A stretch of 64,000 nt of DNA from NCBI RefSeq assembly GCF_000237925.1, contig NC_031495.1, positions 13,403,749 through 13,467,748 on the forward strand. The letters run 5' to 3'. Each line of letters opens with the position of its first letter. Within the stretch, counting starts at the first letter, position 1. The position numbers were made by a program, and so were the translations under genes. Of the stretch, positions 25,610-37,993 are shown piece after piece. The notes under the pieces were generated by a model that saw only the letters and a list, made by a program, of their open reading frames with translations, was not told the DNA's origin and did no database searches. This DNA comes from Schistosoma mansoni (lineage: Eukaryota; Platyhelminthes; Trematoda; Strigeidida; Schistosomatidae).

Positions 25610-25815
25610 TGTTAGTACATATAATTCACATTATAGCTGTAGTCAACACAATTTCACATTTCAGAATAGATAACGTAACTCTTCTGATTTATCTTACACT
25701 GAACTGACACCTTGGATAAGTATTAATTTGAATATAATGAATTTTCGAAGACTTACAGTAAAAACTTGCTAATCAATCGATGGTTGTCAATGGTTAGAGT
25801 GATTTTTTAATTCAC
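25610..25815 (+). repeat. left arm of a 200-bp inverted repeat pair
   Basis: Starts 'tgttagtacatataattca' and runs through 'gatggttgtcaatggttag'. It matches the reverse complement of 29830-30036 with only scattered substitutions. It has no tRNA-like head, coding potential or obvious terminal inverted repeats, and the class is unknown. Confidence 0.75.
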
Positions 25816-26488
25816 GACATTTTTTAGATATTTTTAATTAACATGGTTAAATTTTTTTATTTTACCGACTTCAATTAAAACACATCATCATTATTATTAT
25901 TTACACCATCAACCACAAAAAAAACGCATCCTAGCCTAAACAATTTCAATGCGTGCTGTTTGCTCATTTTCTTCAATCCTTTAATACGACTGACTGATTA
26001 AATTAATTAATTAATTAATCCACTATACTACATCAAAATGAGAAAAGATGAAAAAACGGATTGAAGAAATAAAATTATTCGTGCACAAACAAAGAATTTT
26101 AATTATAATATACAAATATTGATTAACAAGCATCTTGTTTTTTCCCCCTCTATTTCCTTTACTAAACATAAACGAATTCATCTACAATTCGAACTATATC
26201 AATGTGTATTTGATTAAATTATATTAGGTTGATTCTTTTCTTCTTTTTTTTTAAATATTGTGGTGAATTTAATGAGATCTTATGTCTATCTGTTGATGCC
26301 ATTGTTTTTCTCTCCCATAATAATCATAATAATGGTAAGACCTCTTTAAATATTTAACAATTAGTCAATTGGTTAGCTAGTTCATTAGTTTCGAATTTGT
26401 GAAAAAAAACTGGACATTTAATCTGTAAAATAAAAGATTGAATTATGAATATCATATAAATACGAATAAACATAGAAATATATAAATC

Positions 26489-26746
26489 AGGACTCAGTAG
26501 CTTAGTGGATAACGCAATGGCGTCTGAAGCGAAAGGTACTGGGTTCGAGTCCCAGAGTGAACATCAATTCTGAGATGCAGGTACATCCAGCTGACGAGTC
26601 CCAAATGGAACGAAATGCGCGTCCTGGATTCCACTGCTAGCCACTATCCATCTTTGCTTATAATGCTTGTAAATTAAGGCTATATCGAGGCAATACGCAC
26701 AGTATGCACATATGGAAATAAGAGACTGACCAGTTGTAGTCCTAAA
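26489..26746 (+). repeat. Sm-alpha-like retroposon, copy I, nearly complete
   Basis: tRNA-like head with TAGCTTAGTGG (26498-26508) and B box GGTTCGAGTCC, spacer, hammerhead module, then a 3' tail shared with copy III ('gcaatacgcacagtatgcac'). The sense orientation matches the homeobox gene. Confidence 0.88.
26583..26632 (+). ncRNA. Sm-alpha-type hammerhead ribozyme with intact core
   Basis: Helix I is six perfect pairs (ATCCAG with CTGGAT). The core CUGACGA begins at 26591, GAAA at 26612, and the GUC cleavage triplet is 26621-26623. Helix II has one C/A mismatch from an AUAGGAC to AUGGAAC change. Helix III is the short near-palindromic stem typical of this family. It is probably cleavable but weakened. 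Confidence 0.75.
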
Positions 26747-29285
26747 AACATAAATGGGATGATTTAAACAAACAATACTGAATGAATGAAAATATAAGTG
26801 TAATTTAGAAAATTTTTTTAAATGTTCTAATCAATGTTTGAGTTTCTCTATTCACATTTCAGTATTCAATAAGTCCGCGGTAATTACGATTTCGCAGTAC
26901 TGACTTTATTTATTCACTTGGTGAATCTAGTATATAAGACTGTAGTTTTCCACCCGAAATTTTTATTTTAGGCGATAACATTCACAATACTTTTTGTTGA
27001 AGTGTGCTATACTAATATATTCATTGCAGACAAATGTTTATGAATGAAATATCTACTGAAAATTATACTTTTAAAAAAAAATGGGACTCATTTGACAAAT
27101 AAATAGAAAAATACCTTTTACAAAAAAAAGCTGGATATCATTCATATTAACTGAATATTTAAAAAAGGGTGGATGGATAACCTCAGCCAAATTTCCAATA
27201 TAAAATTGTTTATTTAAAATATATAGTAATAAATTGTGTGTGTGTTTTGTTTTTTTCAATAAAAACATTTTTATCTCTCTCTCTTATTTTTTTATCCATT
27301 TCTTAATGAAAATTTAATTTATAATAAACTATTGATTTTTATATTGTATACAAAATAATTAACTAACGGACAATTTAATTAATTAATTTTGATCGATGAA
27401 TAAATAAATAAATTAATTAATTAACGACTGTATTATCACGAACATAATTTATTTTTGAAATTCTATGCTAATCCTAATTTTTTTTTTCAAATCGACGAAA
27501 TAAAAATGTATGTATATGCATAAACTATAATTAAATGTGTGTGTGTATGTATGTATGTATACTGGTGTAGGGGTTGAGACACTTAAATAAATTCGATGTA
27601 TGTACGCCTGTATCTATTATCGGATTAATTTTGGGTTAAGTTGCTAATGAACCTACATAAATTAATTATATTTTTTTAAAAAAAAAATAATTTATTGTTA
27701 AAAACAAAAAATTGTTTATATGTAATAGAAGTTTCTAGTATGTCACGCTCATGCACAATGTCTTAATCTCTTTCTCTCTCTCGTTCTCTCACTACATACC
27801 CACTTATCTGTCTCTCTCCATACAGACCTAACTTGCACTCACTTACTTCACTCATTTAGTTAATAGGCTTATTGTAATTATTAATAGGCTTAAAATTAAT
27901 GGGAATTTAATGATATCAGAACAGCTGTTGAACTTGGAAATTATTTTTCCCATGTGTGATAGTTGAAATATTTTTTTCTATTTATACATGCTTAAAATAA
28001 ATACTTATTTAAATAATTGATTTTATTATGTTACTTTATGTAAATAGGGAATATATGTCTATGTATATATATATACACACACACACACATACACACTCAA
28101 ATAATACATACCGAAAATGGAAATGTTAGCGAGACAAATTGATTAGTATGTTAATTTAATTACAAAGAATTCATTAATATGTATGATATATTACTATATA
28201 TATATATACACACATATATATACATACTTTCTCTGCTACACACTCACACAAACGTATTTAATCCTAGTGAATGTTTAAAGACAAAAAAGAAATTAATAAA
28301 ACTCTTTTTTCCACTTTTTGGAAAAAAAAATTATGTTTCTTCAATTAAGGGAAAATTAATCAATCTTTTTTTTTCTTATTTTCTTGTTTTTCACCATATT
28401 TCTTAATCTATCCATCCAATGTAAAACACGCACATTTAATAATAATAATCATTATTACTATTAGGATAATCGTTTTTTTTAACTATCCATCTTCCTCAGT
28501 TTTTTAAGTCTGTTTAATAATAATGAACGTAATTTGGTTCACGTATATAGATAGATAGATTTGACTAACTCACATACAAACACATACAAATAGCCTTGTG
28601 TCTGTGTAGGGAAAAGAGTAAAACACTTAATATCCCATTTTATAACAAAAAAAATATTGAAACTCACTTCAATTATAATTACATAAATTAACACGTAGTA
28701 ATTACGTAGACAAAGACACATTCAAACACAAAAATGTGAATATTTGAATAGGCATTTTAAAAGTGTAGTAGGCATCCTTTTACAAATCCATTAAAAGCAT
28801 ATATCTTTAATCTTTATATAGTAAATAACAAAGATAGGGATTATAAAATGTTACAAGGAGGAGGGCAGACACAAACAATGGTTAAAAAAAAACAATGATG
28901 AAACCAATTAAACATTATTTGTAATTAAGGTAAGTGTAAACACGTGTAGATGTATACGTAAATATTTGAAAGCCTATCACATAGTTATGTATTAATTACT
29001 CAATTATTCATTTCATGTTAAATAAGTTTTTTTTTTTAAAAATTAATGTTCACATACATAATGTTGTCGAAAACTATTTTTTTTATGTCTGCGTTTATGC
29101 ATGGGTACATAAAAACGAGACAGTTAACTCGTTTTGTTTAATAAAAGGTTTAATGGTCCTCAGGCTGATATAGAAGATACGAATAATGTCTAATTTAAAT
29201 TAATTGGTCACATAAATATCTCTTCAACCTCTGTCTTATCGATTGCTTACCAAAATACATTGAATTCAATGATCAATAATACAAC

Positions 29286-29480
29286 CACAAGCAAGTGGCT
29301 ATCAGGACTCAGTGGCCGAGTGGATAATGCGATGGCGTTTGAAGCGAAAGGTACTGGGTTCGAGTCCCAGAGTGAACATCAATTCTGAGATGCATGTACA
29401 TCCAGTTGACGAGTCCCAAATAGGACGAAACGCGTGTCCTGGATTCCACTGCTATCCACTATCCATCTTTGCTTATAATG
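29286..29480 (+). repeat. Sm-alpha-like retroposon, copy II, with strong Pol III boxes but mutated ribozyme
   Basis: The A box TGGCCGAGTGG and B box GGTTCGAGTCC are textbook. The hammerhead reads TTGACGA at 29406-29412, so the conserved C3 is U and the C3-G8 pair is lost. Helices I and II are intact. The 3' tail stops at about 29480, earlier than in copies I and III. Confidence 0.88.
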
Positions 29481-29564
29481 TTCCCGTGATTTTTTTGGAA
29501 GCATTTAGTCATTTATTTTAGTCGAAAAAAATTATAAGGAAATTTATCATACTGGATTTCGTCA

Positions 29565-29720
29565 CGGACTGATCTTAGCTGAATACCACCATCAGTATGA
29601 GACTCAATAATGTGGACCCGATATACCACCATGAGGGAACGAACGTAAGTCCTCCAGTTTCGTGTGCGAAAGCTTATCTTCTAGACCGCTGAGCTAGGGC
29701 TTAATAGTGCACATGTCCAA
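29565..29720 (-). repeat. tRNA-like dispersed repeat, unassigned family
   Basis: The minus strand reads 'gccctagctcagcggtctag' as an A-box-like head, with a degenerate B box and 'gtctcatactgatggtggta' downstream. It resembles family B in layout, but the ribozyme core is not recognisable. Confidence 0.45.
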
Positions 29721-29829
29721 CATCAATCAACTCACTGTACTACTCGATCACTTTTAAATGATTGAAGTAGATAAGTGTTTCACACCTGACACGTGAAAAA
29801 TAAAAGTGATATATATATATATATATATT

Positions 29830-30036
29830 CATGAAATAAGAAATGACGCTAACAATCGACAACCATCGATTGATTGGCAAGTCTTTACTGTAAGTCTTCG
29901 AAAATTCATTATATTCAAATTAATACTTATCCAAGGTGTCAGTTCAGTGTAAGATAAATCAGAAGAGTTACATTATCTATTCTGAAATGTAAAATTGTGT
30001 TGACTACGACTATAATATGAATTATATGTACTAACA
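29830..30036 (-). repeat. right arm of the 200-bp inverted repeat pair
   Basis: The reverse complement of 25610-25815, about 4 kb away. The match ends at 'ctaaca' (30031-30036) on one side and fades at about 29833 on the other, after a (TA)n run at 29809-29828. Confidence 0.75.
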
Positions 30037-30540
30037 CCGGTTATATATATGACTCACCTATATTCCAAATCTTACAAAATCTTTATGATGTTGATTTTTT
30101 TTTTTACATCAGATTCATTGATAAACAGATTAACCTTAATTTTGGAACGCATTATACACATTTGAGTAATTATATGTGTATATATATTTTGGTATTTTTA
30201 AGAGTAAAAATTAACAACTGAATTGGTAATTAATTAAAGGTACAGAGGTTGATAGATGGAGATTATTGATAAATTAAAATATATGAAAAGAGATAAGTAA
30301 CTTTGACAAATTCATGAATATAAACCTCTATACACATAAGCACACAAACACAGATAGATTTAATTATTCACATAAATAAATTTTCACCTTTGTCTAGAGA
30401 CTCTTCTATTCATCTTCACTTCATTATTTTTTCTTTATATTAAAAAATAACATTATCACTGGTGGTAGAAGTAATAAAAATTAATTATTAAAGTTTAATT
30501 TTTATATTCTACTCTATTTTTTGTTGTTGCTTTAAACAAG

Positions 30541-30690
30541 ATATTCCGCACGTGTTTGCGCGCGAGCGCTTTACATAAAATTAACCATCTCTGTCTCTCT
30601 TTTTCTCTCTCTGTGGAAATCGATTAATCTGTCTAATAGTCAATTAACATGGTCGCGTGACCATTAATCGATTCTATCTAACATTCCTCA
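30541..30690. promoter_or_regulatory. candidate cis-regulatory block in intron 1
   Basis: Within very AT-rich intron sequence, this block contains an E-box CACGTG (30549-30554), a CpG cluster GCGCGCGAGCGC (30558-30569), a perfect 11-bp inverted repeat AATCGATTAAT (30618-30628) with ATTAATCGATT (30663-30673), and inside it ATGGTC (30649-30654) with GACCAT (30659-30664). The homeodomain-type ATTA cores and symmetric layout suggest factor binding. Function is inferred only. Confidence 0.35.
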
Positions 30691-30965
30691 TCATATATCC
30701 CTAAATTTTTGTTTAATGTAAATATAATCTTTAAAAATAAAGAATTAAGAGGGGGAGGGAAGAGATCAAAGATTTTGCTTGACTTGAATTTTCATTAAAG
30801 TATTTACATAATGTAAATATCGATGATGTCAGACATTTATGTTTATATGTTAGAATGAGAGTGTTAAGAAATATTTAAAAGGAAAAGACATCTATTTCAT
30901 GTATATATGCTTTTTGAATAAATCTTTACATTTATGACAGCAAGTCGAATAATAAATATTTTTAT

Positions 30966-31155
30966 ATAGTTGAGATCATGAGTCAATTGAAGCTAGACCA
31001 CCATGGAAAATCTGGAAGCACTGGACTGTATTTTCATCCTATTGTGAGATTCCTCAGAAGTGCGCATTCACGATCCCACCTCGCGAGATTCGAACCTAGG
31101 ATCTACCAGTCTCGTGTGCGAGCACTTAACCGATAGACCACTGAACCCTCTGACA
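30966..31155 (-). repeat. family B retroposon, copy B7, full length
   Basis: The minus strand runs from tRNA-like head ('accgatagaccactgaac' end) through B box to hammerhead module and tail ending at 'atagttgag' (30966). The core CTGAGGA is kept, but G10.1 is A, GAAA is followed by ATACAG and helix III is lost, so it is probably inactive. Confidence 0.85.
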
Positions 31156-32867
31156 AATAATAGATATGTTGATTTTTATTTGAATGACTGTTTTATTTTA
31201 TAATTAAGAAGTAATTTTAAGAAAACTTATTAGCTTCCAGAGATAACGATGGTGAATGTTTGATGAAAGAGTGTAGTTCAAATTTAAGGAGTTCACAAAT
31301 ATAAGTTTTTAACTGGTTTCGCTTGTAAGAAGAAATACTGAGTTTGAAACAAGGATAATGTACTTATTATGTTGCATTCGGGTTCTGTCTTTAAAGGTTT
31401 AAAGTTGTTTACATAAATCCTAACTCAATCTCTACTCATAACATACTCAGAACTAATTTGTTAAGTTAGCTTTATACATTAATAGAGGAACGTTTATTTA
31501 ATCGATACTTCAGTAATTTTTGAACATTTTCATTTAACATGTAGTCAGTTACTAATGACCTAACTGCGTGAAATGTTTTGTAATTGAATAAATCAACTTT
31601 CCGTTTATTATCTAACGACAGATGAATAAACGTATTTACAAATCAGGTTGTATTCCGTCAATCGAATTCATCCTTTGTTTAAAACGCCTTCTCAGAATAA
31701 TATGCACATACGATCTTAACATAATAAGCGCATTTTTTAATTTGTTTACTAAACTTGTTCTAATTACGTGTTTATTTATATTTTTATAAGAAGATTAGGC
31801 GGTGGGGAAAGTTAGACACAGAGCATTATAATAATAAGTGCATGTGTATGTGTGTGTGAATGGAACTAATGAAGTAATTTCCAGTTTCCATAATATGTAA
31901 TCAGATATATTAAGGAAATTTGATCACAGTATATATAATGATTAATAATTCCTATTGTTATTGTTACTATTGTATTGTTACTATTAGATAAGGATAAAAT
32001 GTGTGCACTTGATGGAGGTGGGATGGAAATACAATAACATTATTCTAGTGCATTCACCCATCATCAACATCATTATAATTTAACTAATAGTCCATATATA
32101 TAGTTGGCGATAATTACCATCATTTTTGATGAAAAGTGTTCAAATATCTCTGGTGTTTGTGTGTCTGCATATTAACCACTCTATTCATGATGAATATTAA
32201 AATAATTCAAACCATATAATTAATCCTCATTTAGGCCAAGAATAATGGTAATATTATTGTTATTTATTATTATTGTATTAAGATAAAGTAAACATGCAAG
32301 TGTAATTATTACTAATAATATTTAGATCACGACATAATTCCCATTTTCAGCATTAAAAATACAAATTTCAACGAAAGGGTATCTTTTCAAAGAATTAATT
32401 ATGAACCTTTACAATCGTATGAAATTAATCATTTTAAAACTATTAAACTTCTTAATCATTCAGTCGATAGTGACGTATATTTTAGTTAAAACATTCAACT
32501 AATAGCCACCACAGTTTATTGGATCAGTAAGCTCCATCTGTTATCACTAGTGCTCACTTCTTGAAGAGAAGAAATATGTCTCACAGACGAGCAAATGAAT
32601 TTTAGCTGTGTGATTTAGTTACTTCAAGTTGAATTAATAAAAAAAAGAACTTTTGTCCATCAGTTAACAGCTATGTAGCAGTCGACATCGTAATGCTTAA
32701 ATTATAATGTTTAGATGTCAAATGGCTAAAGATAGTTGTCGGGAGACCCTGAATCAGTGACCACATTAGAATTTGATTAACTCAATTCAATAAAAATTAA
32801 GAACTGGACAAACGTGACATCTGTTACCCATTAGTGATCAGTTAATTTAAATATCTCAATTTTACGG

Positions 32868-33005
32868 AAGGTCGAAGACGGCTTGAGTAAATAAATAGTA
32901 TAGTCTCTAACTTTGAGGCTGGTTGATACGGGTTCAAAACCCACAGAGTGCATGACTTCTTCCAAGATCCTTGATACCTCTTCCCAATATACCGGAACAA
33001 GCATC
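32868..33005 (+). repeat. tRNA-like SINE-type repeat, family C, copy C3
   Basis: 'gtctctaactttgaggctgg' then B-box-like GGTTCAAAACC at 32930-32940, aligned with C4 ('aagctgattgatatgggtcc'). Confidence 0.5.
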
Positions 33006-33868
33006 AAACTAAAGTCTCAAGTTTCCTACTCATTATTTTTAATTACGTAGGTGATAATCTTGTCTGCATTTCTCTTCATTGTGACTCATGTTTGTCCTTC
33101 CCTTGTATTGACTGATTTTTCAACTTGACCTTCAGCTTCATTATCAGTATCGATCTTCGAATTTACCGAACAATAAGTAAACATTGTGTTCTTTGTACAG
33201 ATAACTTTTCATGAGTGTATAGAACTATATTTCTCATCAATTCCAAAACGATTGAGCACCAGGAAACACTAAAGGGCTACCCATTCTTTTCTAGCTGAAA
33301 AGTATACGTCACTATCTGTTCTCGTTTAATTTTTTTTATGCTAACTCAGTGCCATCGAGCCGGTGAGTTGGAATACAATACAGTCAATATTTTTAATCCT
33401 AGCCAATTTGTAACATAAGATTACTCCTATTCAACACTGGTGGTGATTTATTACTTCGGTTTTTACTTAAAGATCCTGGGTTTCTATAGTCGAACGCTTC
33501 GGTGGATACCTTTTGCTAACTTAAAGCCTCAGACTATGATGAAATATTACACCTAATGCTTTCTAGATTTGAATAATTCTTCAATAGTTTCTAATCATAA
33601 TGAAACCATCTAAATTGATTTCCATTCACCATGATACTGCAAAGAAACAACAGTTCAGTGTTCCCTTAATTTCCATTGATTATCAATAAGTAAGGTGAAA
33701 CTACAATATGAAGAGGAAATCGAACTGTAGAAAATAGTCGAATTGTTATAACCGTACAGACATATATATATATGCCCTCGGATTCGCATAGATACTCATA
33801 CACTGACTAAAACCACATAAAATCCTTATTTCCCCAGTATTACACCCATATGGATCTTAGTAATAACA

Positions 33869-33898
33869 ATTATTATTATTATTATTATTATTATTATT
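33869..33898 (+). repeat. (ATT)n microsatellite
   Basis: About ten uninterrupted ATT units in a repeat-poor part of intron 1. Similar ATT/TAA runs occur at about 34030-34065. Confidence 0.9.
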
Positions 33899-35042
33899 GT
33901 AGTTTATCAGTCAATTAATTATGGATACTTTTTGTTTCAAATGGTATATGGTTATTACAAATATTTTATAGGAATTAAAAGTATATTTATTATATATCAT
34001 AATTATTTCAACTAATTCTTTAGTGAATAATAATAATAATAACAATTACCATTATTATTATTATTAACTGATGGTATAAATAGTAGGGTAATAATAATTT
34101 TCTGCCGAAAATTAAGTTTTTCCCTCTAGCATTACAAAAAAATTATTTTAAAACGAATATTAATGACATTTATGCATAGTTATAATTTATTATAATAATT
34201 ATTAAAATTATAATTATTTTTATTATTAATTTTAAAATGGTTAAGTGACAGAATTCAATTAGTTAAATTTAATTAAATAATTTATTATTTTGTCTATCTC
34301 TCTACCTCCGTTTCATATATACATACACACACACACACACTCATTTATATATATACTCTCTCTTGCTCGATATCTCTCTTATATTTGGCCTTAATTATTC
34401 TCGTTGCCATAATAATAATAATAATATTTAACATTTTGATAAGTCGGTTAATTATACTTGTTCAGCAATTAAGTAGTAATTAATTAGATATAAATAATAT
34501 GAATATGTACATCTATTAATGCATATTTATGTGTGTGTATGTCTGTGTACACTCCACATACTAATAAGGCAAAAGTGAAACGACTGCACTTGAGTGTATG
34601 TGTATTTTATATATATTATGCCTATACATGTAATTGTCTATAACGAATAATCCAGGATGGATAGATGAACGAGTTTTGGGTACACTGGTATAATAATAAT
34701 AATACTGCTCGTTCAATTAATATCGAGAGCATTCAAATGAAAAGGAATAATTAACTAATCTTTTTATTACATATATTTATGTTATTTATTTCTCGTAATG
34801 GTTTCTATTGAAAACATTATGTGATCCGAAAAACAAACCAACTTTTGTGAACTTTTTATAATTGGGAAAATTTGTAAAGTCAACTATTTTTATGTGATGA
34901 TATAACCAATCCAATGTGAGGGATCATATATCTAAATAATGTGTAAATTATGATTGTATGTTTTATAGTTTACATTATGAATTTATATTGATTTGACAAA
35001 CACTGAAAACTAGGAAGCTCTAGGGAGCTAGTCAGTCATAAA

Positions 35043-35044
<2 letters not shown>

Positions 35045-35078
<34 letters not shown>
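35045..35078 (+). repeat. (TA)n microsatellite abutting a family B tail fragment
   Basis: About 17 TA units directly follow a truncated family B piece ('cactgaaaactaggaagctc' at about 35003). Confidence 0.85.
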
Positions 35079-35080
<2 letters not shown>

Positions 35081-35219
35081 GCTGTTGAAGGTATAAATCA
35101 ATGGATGAAAATCAAATTGTTGAACTTGTAGGGTATCTGCTAAGATAATTCAGAAAATAATGAAAACTATACTTCAAAAACTGCGAAAAATATATATTCT
35201 GAAAATTTAATTATTTAAA

Positions 35220-35525
35220 TAATTTCAGTTTACTCGCTAATGACTTCCTAAAGTTCTAGTGAAGATTTGTAGCTATCATCAATGCCATTCAATGATCGTT
35301 TCGTTGTATCGTAAATTGATAGAAGTTATATCATTGGTCTTCGACTCAGTGGTCCTAACGATTAAGGGTTCTGTTGTGTCACTTGAAAATATTAGGTACG
35401 ATTAATAATGAGGTTGTGGGTTTAAAATGGGGATGAAAAATTTCATATCAAGACAAAATAGTTGTCCGATGCTTCCTAGTTTTCAACAGTATCTACTTAC
35501 TCTCAATGAGATCAGTTTGTGCCTA
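35220..35525 (+). repeat. degenerate composite repeat with family B module
   Basis: 'ctcgctaatgacttcctaaa' and 'gttctagtgaag' precede a worn tRNA-like head ('gactcagtggtcctaacg') and a tail ('agttttcaacagtatc'). Confidence 0.45.
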
Positions 35526-36640
35526 CAAATCACACCCAAAAACTTTTCTTTACCTAGAAAAAAATATTTTTAGCTTAAAGAAATTCGCATCAGTTAGTTT
35601 GATTGGTCATTATCAACAGACTTCCACATATTGATCATAATACTTTTGTTTTATTATTTTCATTTTTTGTACTAATACCTCATGACGTTATATAATTGGT
35701 CAAGAACGCTACAATTATACTGTACATTTGTAAGAACAAAGTATTTTGTATTATGGTAATGATTTCTAATACGAACTAAATAAAAATGAACTCTCAAGTG
35801 TTACCTCAAATAATTTTTTGGAATTGGAGACTTGTTGAAATTGTCCAATTTGTGGTTTGTTAAACAACATAAAATTAGGATGAAATTGCTGAATGTGTCA
35901 TCATAACATAGGATTTCTCAGCAATAAATATTTGAAAACTCTCCATGAATAGAGCTGAGGACTTTCAAGCTACGAAGCAAGAGCTTATCACATTATTATA
36001 TGACGACTAGAAATGCTTATTTCAGTCTATTCGCGATTGAAGCGTGACTATCATCGGTTTTTATCACTGACACTTGTCTTACACCTGTAATGGTCGACAT
36101 TCTATGATTATATCTTGAATTTTACTACTCCATCGCTCTGTAAGGTTTTTGAGAATTTCTCTCATCAATGTAATTGAAACAGTACCAAATTTTAATAGTA
36201 ACTCCAATAAATCTATTACTAAGCTATCCAAACTAAGTCAGAAGTGATTTTTATTGCTCTTTGATTCTATAGTATAAACATCTAGTGTAAGTTGGAAATA
36301 TGAATGAAACGAATTTCTACACGATAATTCAATGATATCATCCTTATTAAGGAACATAAAGGTTCTGAATTCAATCATATGTAGAATCATTTAGAACCCA
36401 CACACATACTGAAATGAAGCAGCTAATCCAATTCGTTAGTACTGTATAGTTTTCAATTTGTAATGGGAAAATCACTTATGCAAACTATTTTCCTCGTTTT
36501 TTCCAAAATGTTTTTAAAACTTTCTCAGTACAACAGAGAAAAATTAAAATCATTGTCTTGATAGAAATATATAATAACTAGTAAAATGTTATATACGTGA
36601 GAAATAATTTACATCCATTCAGTCAGTCAGTGATTCATTA

Positions 36641-37164
36641 TATTTATTTATTTATTTGAACACATAAATATTGGTACAAGGAAGCACCAGATATATATGC
36701 GCCACACAAATCTCATTTGATTTGTGTGAGGACTGTGATACTGCCCGGGTGCCCAAACCGAAGCAGGTGGTTTTCTTAGGGGGCCACACACAGAGCCTTT
36801 GATCTAAAGATCTGATCCATAAGGCAGTGGAGCATCGTGAGGAGATGCATTCCCATGGTAACCGGTAACCAACGATTGATTCATACGCCATTTGTTCTCT
36901 CAGGATACTGGAGCCCATGTGCACCATTTGTTTGGAATAAGGGTTTTCCAACTCCCCTAGGTGGAACCTCCGTGTCCACCAACCCGGTTAAAGCGCCGGA
37001 CATTCGCTTTTCGTCCTCTCAATTTCGTAAACAACACCCCTGGTTGGAAAAGGCGGTGAGTAGGACTTCCCTGTCAGAGGCTATATACGCGTGGCCATGT
37101 GAGAGCATTTCGAGAAGGAGAGCGGATTCTCCCCACTCTCGGCCGTACCAGGGCATTTAGGGAC
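36641..37164 (-). mobile_element. GC-rich 0.52-kb retroposon, class uncertain
   Basis: Much more GC-rich than its surroundings. On the minus strand it starts near 'ccctaaatgccctggtacgg' and ends in an (ATAA)n-type tail at 36641-36656. It is flanked by TCAGTGATTCATTA (36627-36640) and TCAGTCATTCATTA (37165-37178), 13 of 14 identical, a probable target-site duplication. Open frames of 99 and 107 codons on opposite strands look incidental. It could be a non-autonomous LINE-mobilised element or a LINE end. Confidence 0.7.
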
Positions 37165-37993
37165 TCAGTCATTCATTAGTCAATTAATTAAATATTTTGC
37201 TTCCAAGAATTAATACATTAAATTCTTTACTTATTCTTTATTCTTGGCACTTAATGCTACTTTAAAATTTCAAAAAAATTTTTCTTCCAATTATAAGTTC
37301 CAGTATTCCAGAGTTAAAACTAGCATTTGATCAGGTAACTATCTGTAGTAGTAATGTTACTACTAACAGTAATGATACTATTATTATTATTATTGATGTC
37401 ATCTACTATTAAGTTGTTTCTCCCCTACTTACTCATTTATTTACACCTCCATTGTTCTTTATTCATTTGGGACACCTAAATTAATTGATTAATCTAATTA
37501 TAATTAAAATGGTATAAAAAAAAGTAAACAAAAATTACTAATTCATATATATATATCTTTAATATTTTATTGATCATTCATTGTTCAATTTTTTGTTTCT
37601 TTGTTTTATTATTCATAATTATAGTTGTTCTTTATTAATTTTTTTGTTTTAATTTTATTCTATCCATTCGATTCATTGTTCATCTATTCATTCATCTATG
37701 GATTCATCAATAATTACATAAATATACATATATATATATACAAATATGATTAATTCGTCTGCTGTACATACCTCTAACTCATTTACTCATGTTCATTGAT
37801 GTATATGTTTCCCATAAATGTATATATTCTTCATTCATCATTCTGTCACATCTGGTCGGTGATTTGTTAAAAAAAACTATTTTTATTCAATCGATTGTCG
37901 ACTCATTCATTTCATCTATTCACTCATTGCATACACTAATATATATATACATATTAACATACATAAATGTCTTTTTTCAACTTGTTTAATTAG

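Larger units (their letters stand above)
17556..37993 (+). other. intron 1 of the homeobox gene (about 20.4 kb)
   Basis: Bounded by GTGAGT and by a pyrimidine-rich TTAATTAG acceptor. It holds old retroposons, clustered at 17.6-25.5, 26.5, 29.3-31.2, 32.9 and 35.0-37.2 kb. Repeat-poor simple-sequence islands lie at about 25.8-26.4, 26.8-29.2, 30.0-30.9 and 33.7-34.8 kb. Between the listed repeats (for example 18000-19190, 19370-20800, 21400-22150, 31160-32860) I see no supportable gene or RNA. Confidence 0.7.

Noticed and set aside
29312-29521. 69-codon open frame
   Set aside because: It is the Sm-alpha copy II repeat and not a gene.
36652-37160. Opposite-strand open frames of 99 and 107 codons
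   Set aside because: They overlap each other within the GC-rich retroposon. High GC lowers stop frequency, and neither has domain-like features.
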